Both the position numbers and the translations under genes were made by a program. From an uncultured Archangium sp. (GTDB lineage Bacteria; Myxococcota; Myxococcia; Myxococcales; Myxococcaceae), in the NCBI GenBank assembly GCA_937875615.1, contig CALNBU010000181.1, positions 1 to 5,959 on the forward strand: a stretch of 5,959 bases of DNA. Direction: 5' to 3'. The notes beneath the pieces are model-generated. The model was not told the DNA's origin. It did no database searches and was given only the letters and a program-made list of their open reading frames with translations. Shown one piece after another: positions 5,430 through 5,959 of this stretch. The stretch's first letter is position 1. Each line of letters opens with the position of its first letter.

Positions 5430-5959
5430 CTACGGAAGCTGCGCCCAGCCGGCGCTGTTGACGTGCCCCACGAAGCGCGTGGGCGCGCCCAGCTGCGGTT
5501 TGTAGATGGCCGCCTGGCCCGGCACCAGGCCGTCCAGGTTGGGGCAGGGCTGCTGGTACTGCGCGTGGCCCACGTAGACGATGTTGGTCCCCGCCGCGGG
5601 CTGCGCGTTGAGCGAGGACAGCGCGTCGCCGCAGCGCATCGCCTCCGGGTAGACGTGGAGGTTGAGCGACGGCAACCCGATGGCCGGCGCCGCCAGCCCG
5701 AAGCCCTCCGCCGTCTGTCGGGCCCGGCAGAACTCGCTGGCGTAGAGCTCGCTCACCTGCACCCCGCTGGTGGCGAAGAAGGCGCGCACGTTGTCGATTT
5801 CGGCGTCGCTGGCGGCCGCCGGGCCCAGCTGCCGCGCCAGCGCTTCATCGCAGCTCTTCCACCACTGGCTGGCCACGCCCGCGTCGGTCTGGTCGACGCC
5901 CACGTTGGCCGTGGCGTGGTGGAAGAACAGCGCGTAGCCGCCGCCCACCAGCGCCTGCC
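5430..5959 (-). CDS. Histidine-phosphatase-superfamily protein, 3' part (5' end outside window), with altered RHG motif
   Basis: The frame runs off the right edge with no stop. The GTG at 5948 is probably an internal Val (reading Q-A-L-V-G-G-G-Y), so the start and any signal peptide lie outside. The visible region matches histidine phosphatases of the type GGY.L.FRHA...D: LVGGGYALFFHHATANVGVDQTD, then CDEALARQLGP, SELYASEFCRARQTAEGFGL and NIVYVGHAQYQQPCP. The second conserved Arg (in CRARQTA) and the later conserved His (VGHA) are present. The first motif, normally R-H-G/A, reads H-H-A at 5921-5913: the phosphate-binding Arg is His while the nucleophilic His is kept. Activity is therefore doubtful. 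Cys residues at CDEA, FCRA, MRCG and PCPN may form disulfides if the protein is exported. The substrate is unknown. It ends in TAG at 5432-5430. Confidence 0.8.
   Translation of the reverse strand, partial: QALVGGGYALFFHHATANVGVDQTDAGVASQWWKSCDEALARQLGPAAASDAEIDNVRAFFATSGVQVSELYASEFCRARQTAEGFGLAAPAIGLPSLNLHVYPEAMRCGDALSSLNAQPAAGTNIVYVGHAQYQQPCPNLDGLVPGQAAIYKPQLGAPTRFVGHVNSAGWAQLP

Noticed and set aside
5421..5438. CTTC...GAAG hairpin at the convergent end of the TPR and phosphatase genes
   Set aside because: Only four base pairs, A/T-containing stem, no T-tract; too weak to call a terminator.
1..5959. Mobile element, CRISPR array, tRNA/rRNA or toxin-antitoxin system
   Set aside because: No transposase or integrase motifs, terminal repeats, regularly spaced direct repeats or structured RNA gene could be recognised on either strand.

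Overview
The window is very GC-rich (about 70% by eye) and densely coding, with strong G/C preference at third codon positions. It carries a cytosolic adenylate cyclase with a zinc-ribbon sensory region, several small secreted proteins and lipoproteins, and a surface-type beta-helix protein. This combination points to Myxococcota (a myxobacterium, probably Cystobacterineae or a relative). That is an inference from gene content and composition; there is no marker gene here to settle it.

Left part, plus strand (1-3279): the C-terminal part of a secreted right-handed beta-helix protein is followed, after a 52-base gap holding an 8-bp inverted repeat, by a tightly packed group. This group is a class III adenylate cyclase of 622 aa (SRPBCC-like region, CxxC...CxxC region, catalytic domain), a 70-aa helical protein that overlaps its end by 8 bases, and a small secreted protein with eight cysteines in a mirror-symmetric pattern. 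The last three probably share one transcript.

Middle part, minus strand (3284-5082): a lipoprotein gene is coupled by an ATGA overlap to proA (gamma-glutamyl phosphate reductase, second step of proline synthesis). The proA end meets the Cys-rich gene end to end, and both stop codons sit inside a 16-bp perfect palindrome.

Right part (5083-5959): a 27-base gap separates the divergent lipoprotein gene from a small two-repeat TPR protein gene on the plus strand. That gene converges, 2 bases apart, on the 3' part of a histidine-phosphatase-superfamily gene on the minus strand, which runs off the window. Its catalytic Arg-His signature reads His-His.

No stretch of 300 bases lacks a gene. I saw no RNA genes, insertion sequences, CRISPR arrays or phage genes. 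I found no clear new multi-gene system. The best leads are the mirror-symmetric eight-cysteine protein encoded with the cyclase, and two enzymes with substitutions at catalytic positions (cyclase transition-state Arg to Lys; phosphatase Arg to His).
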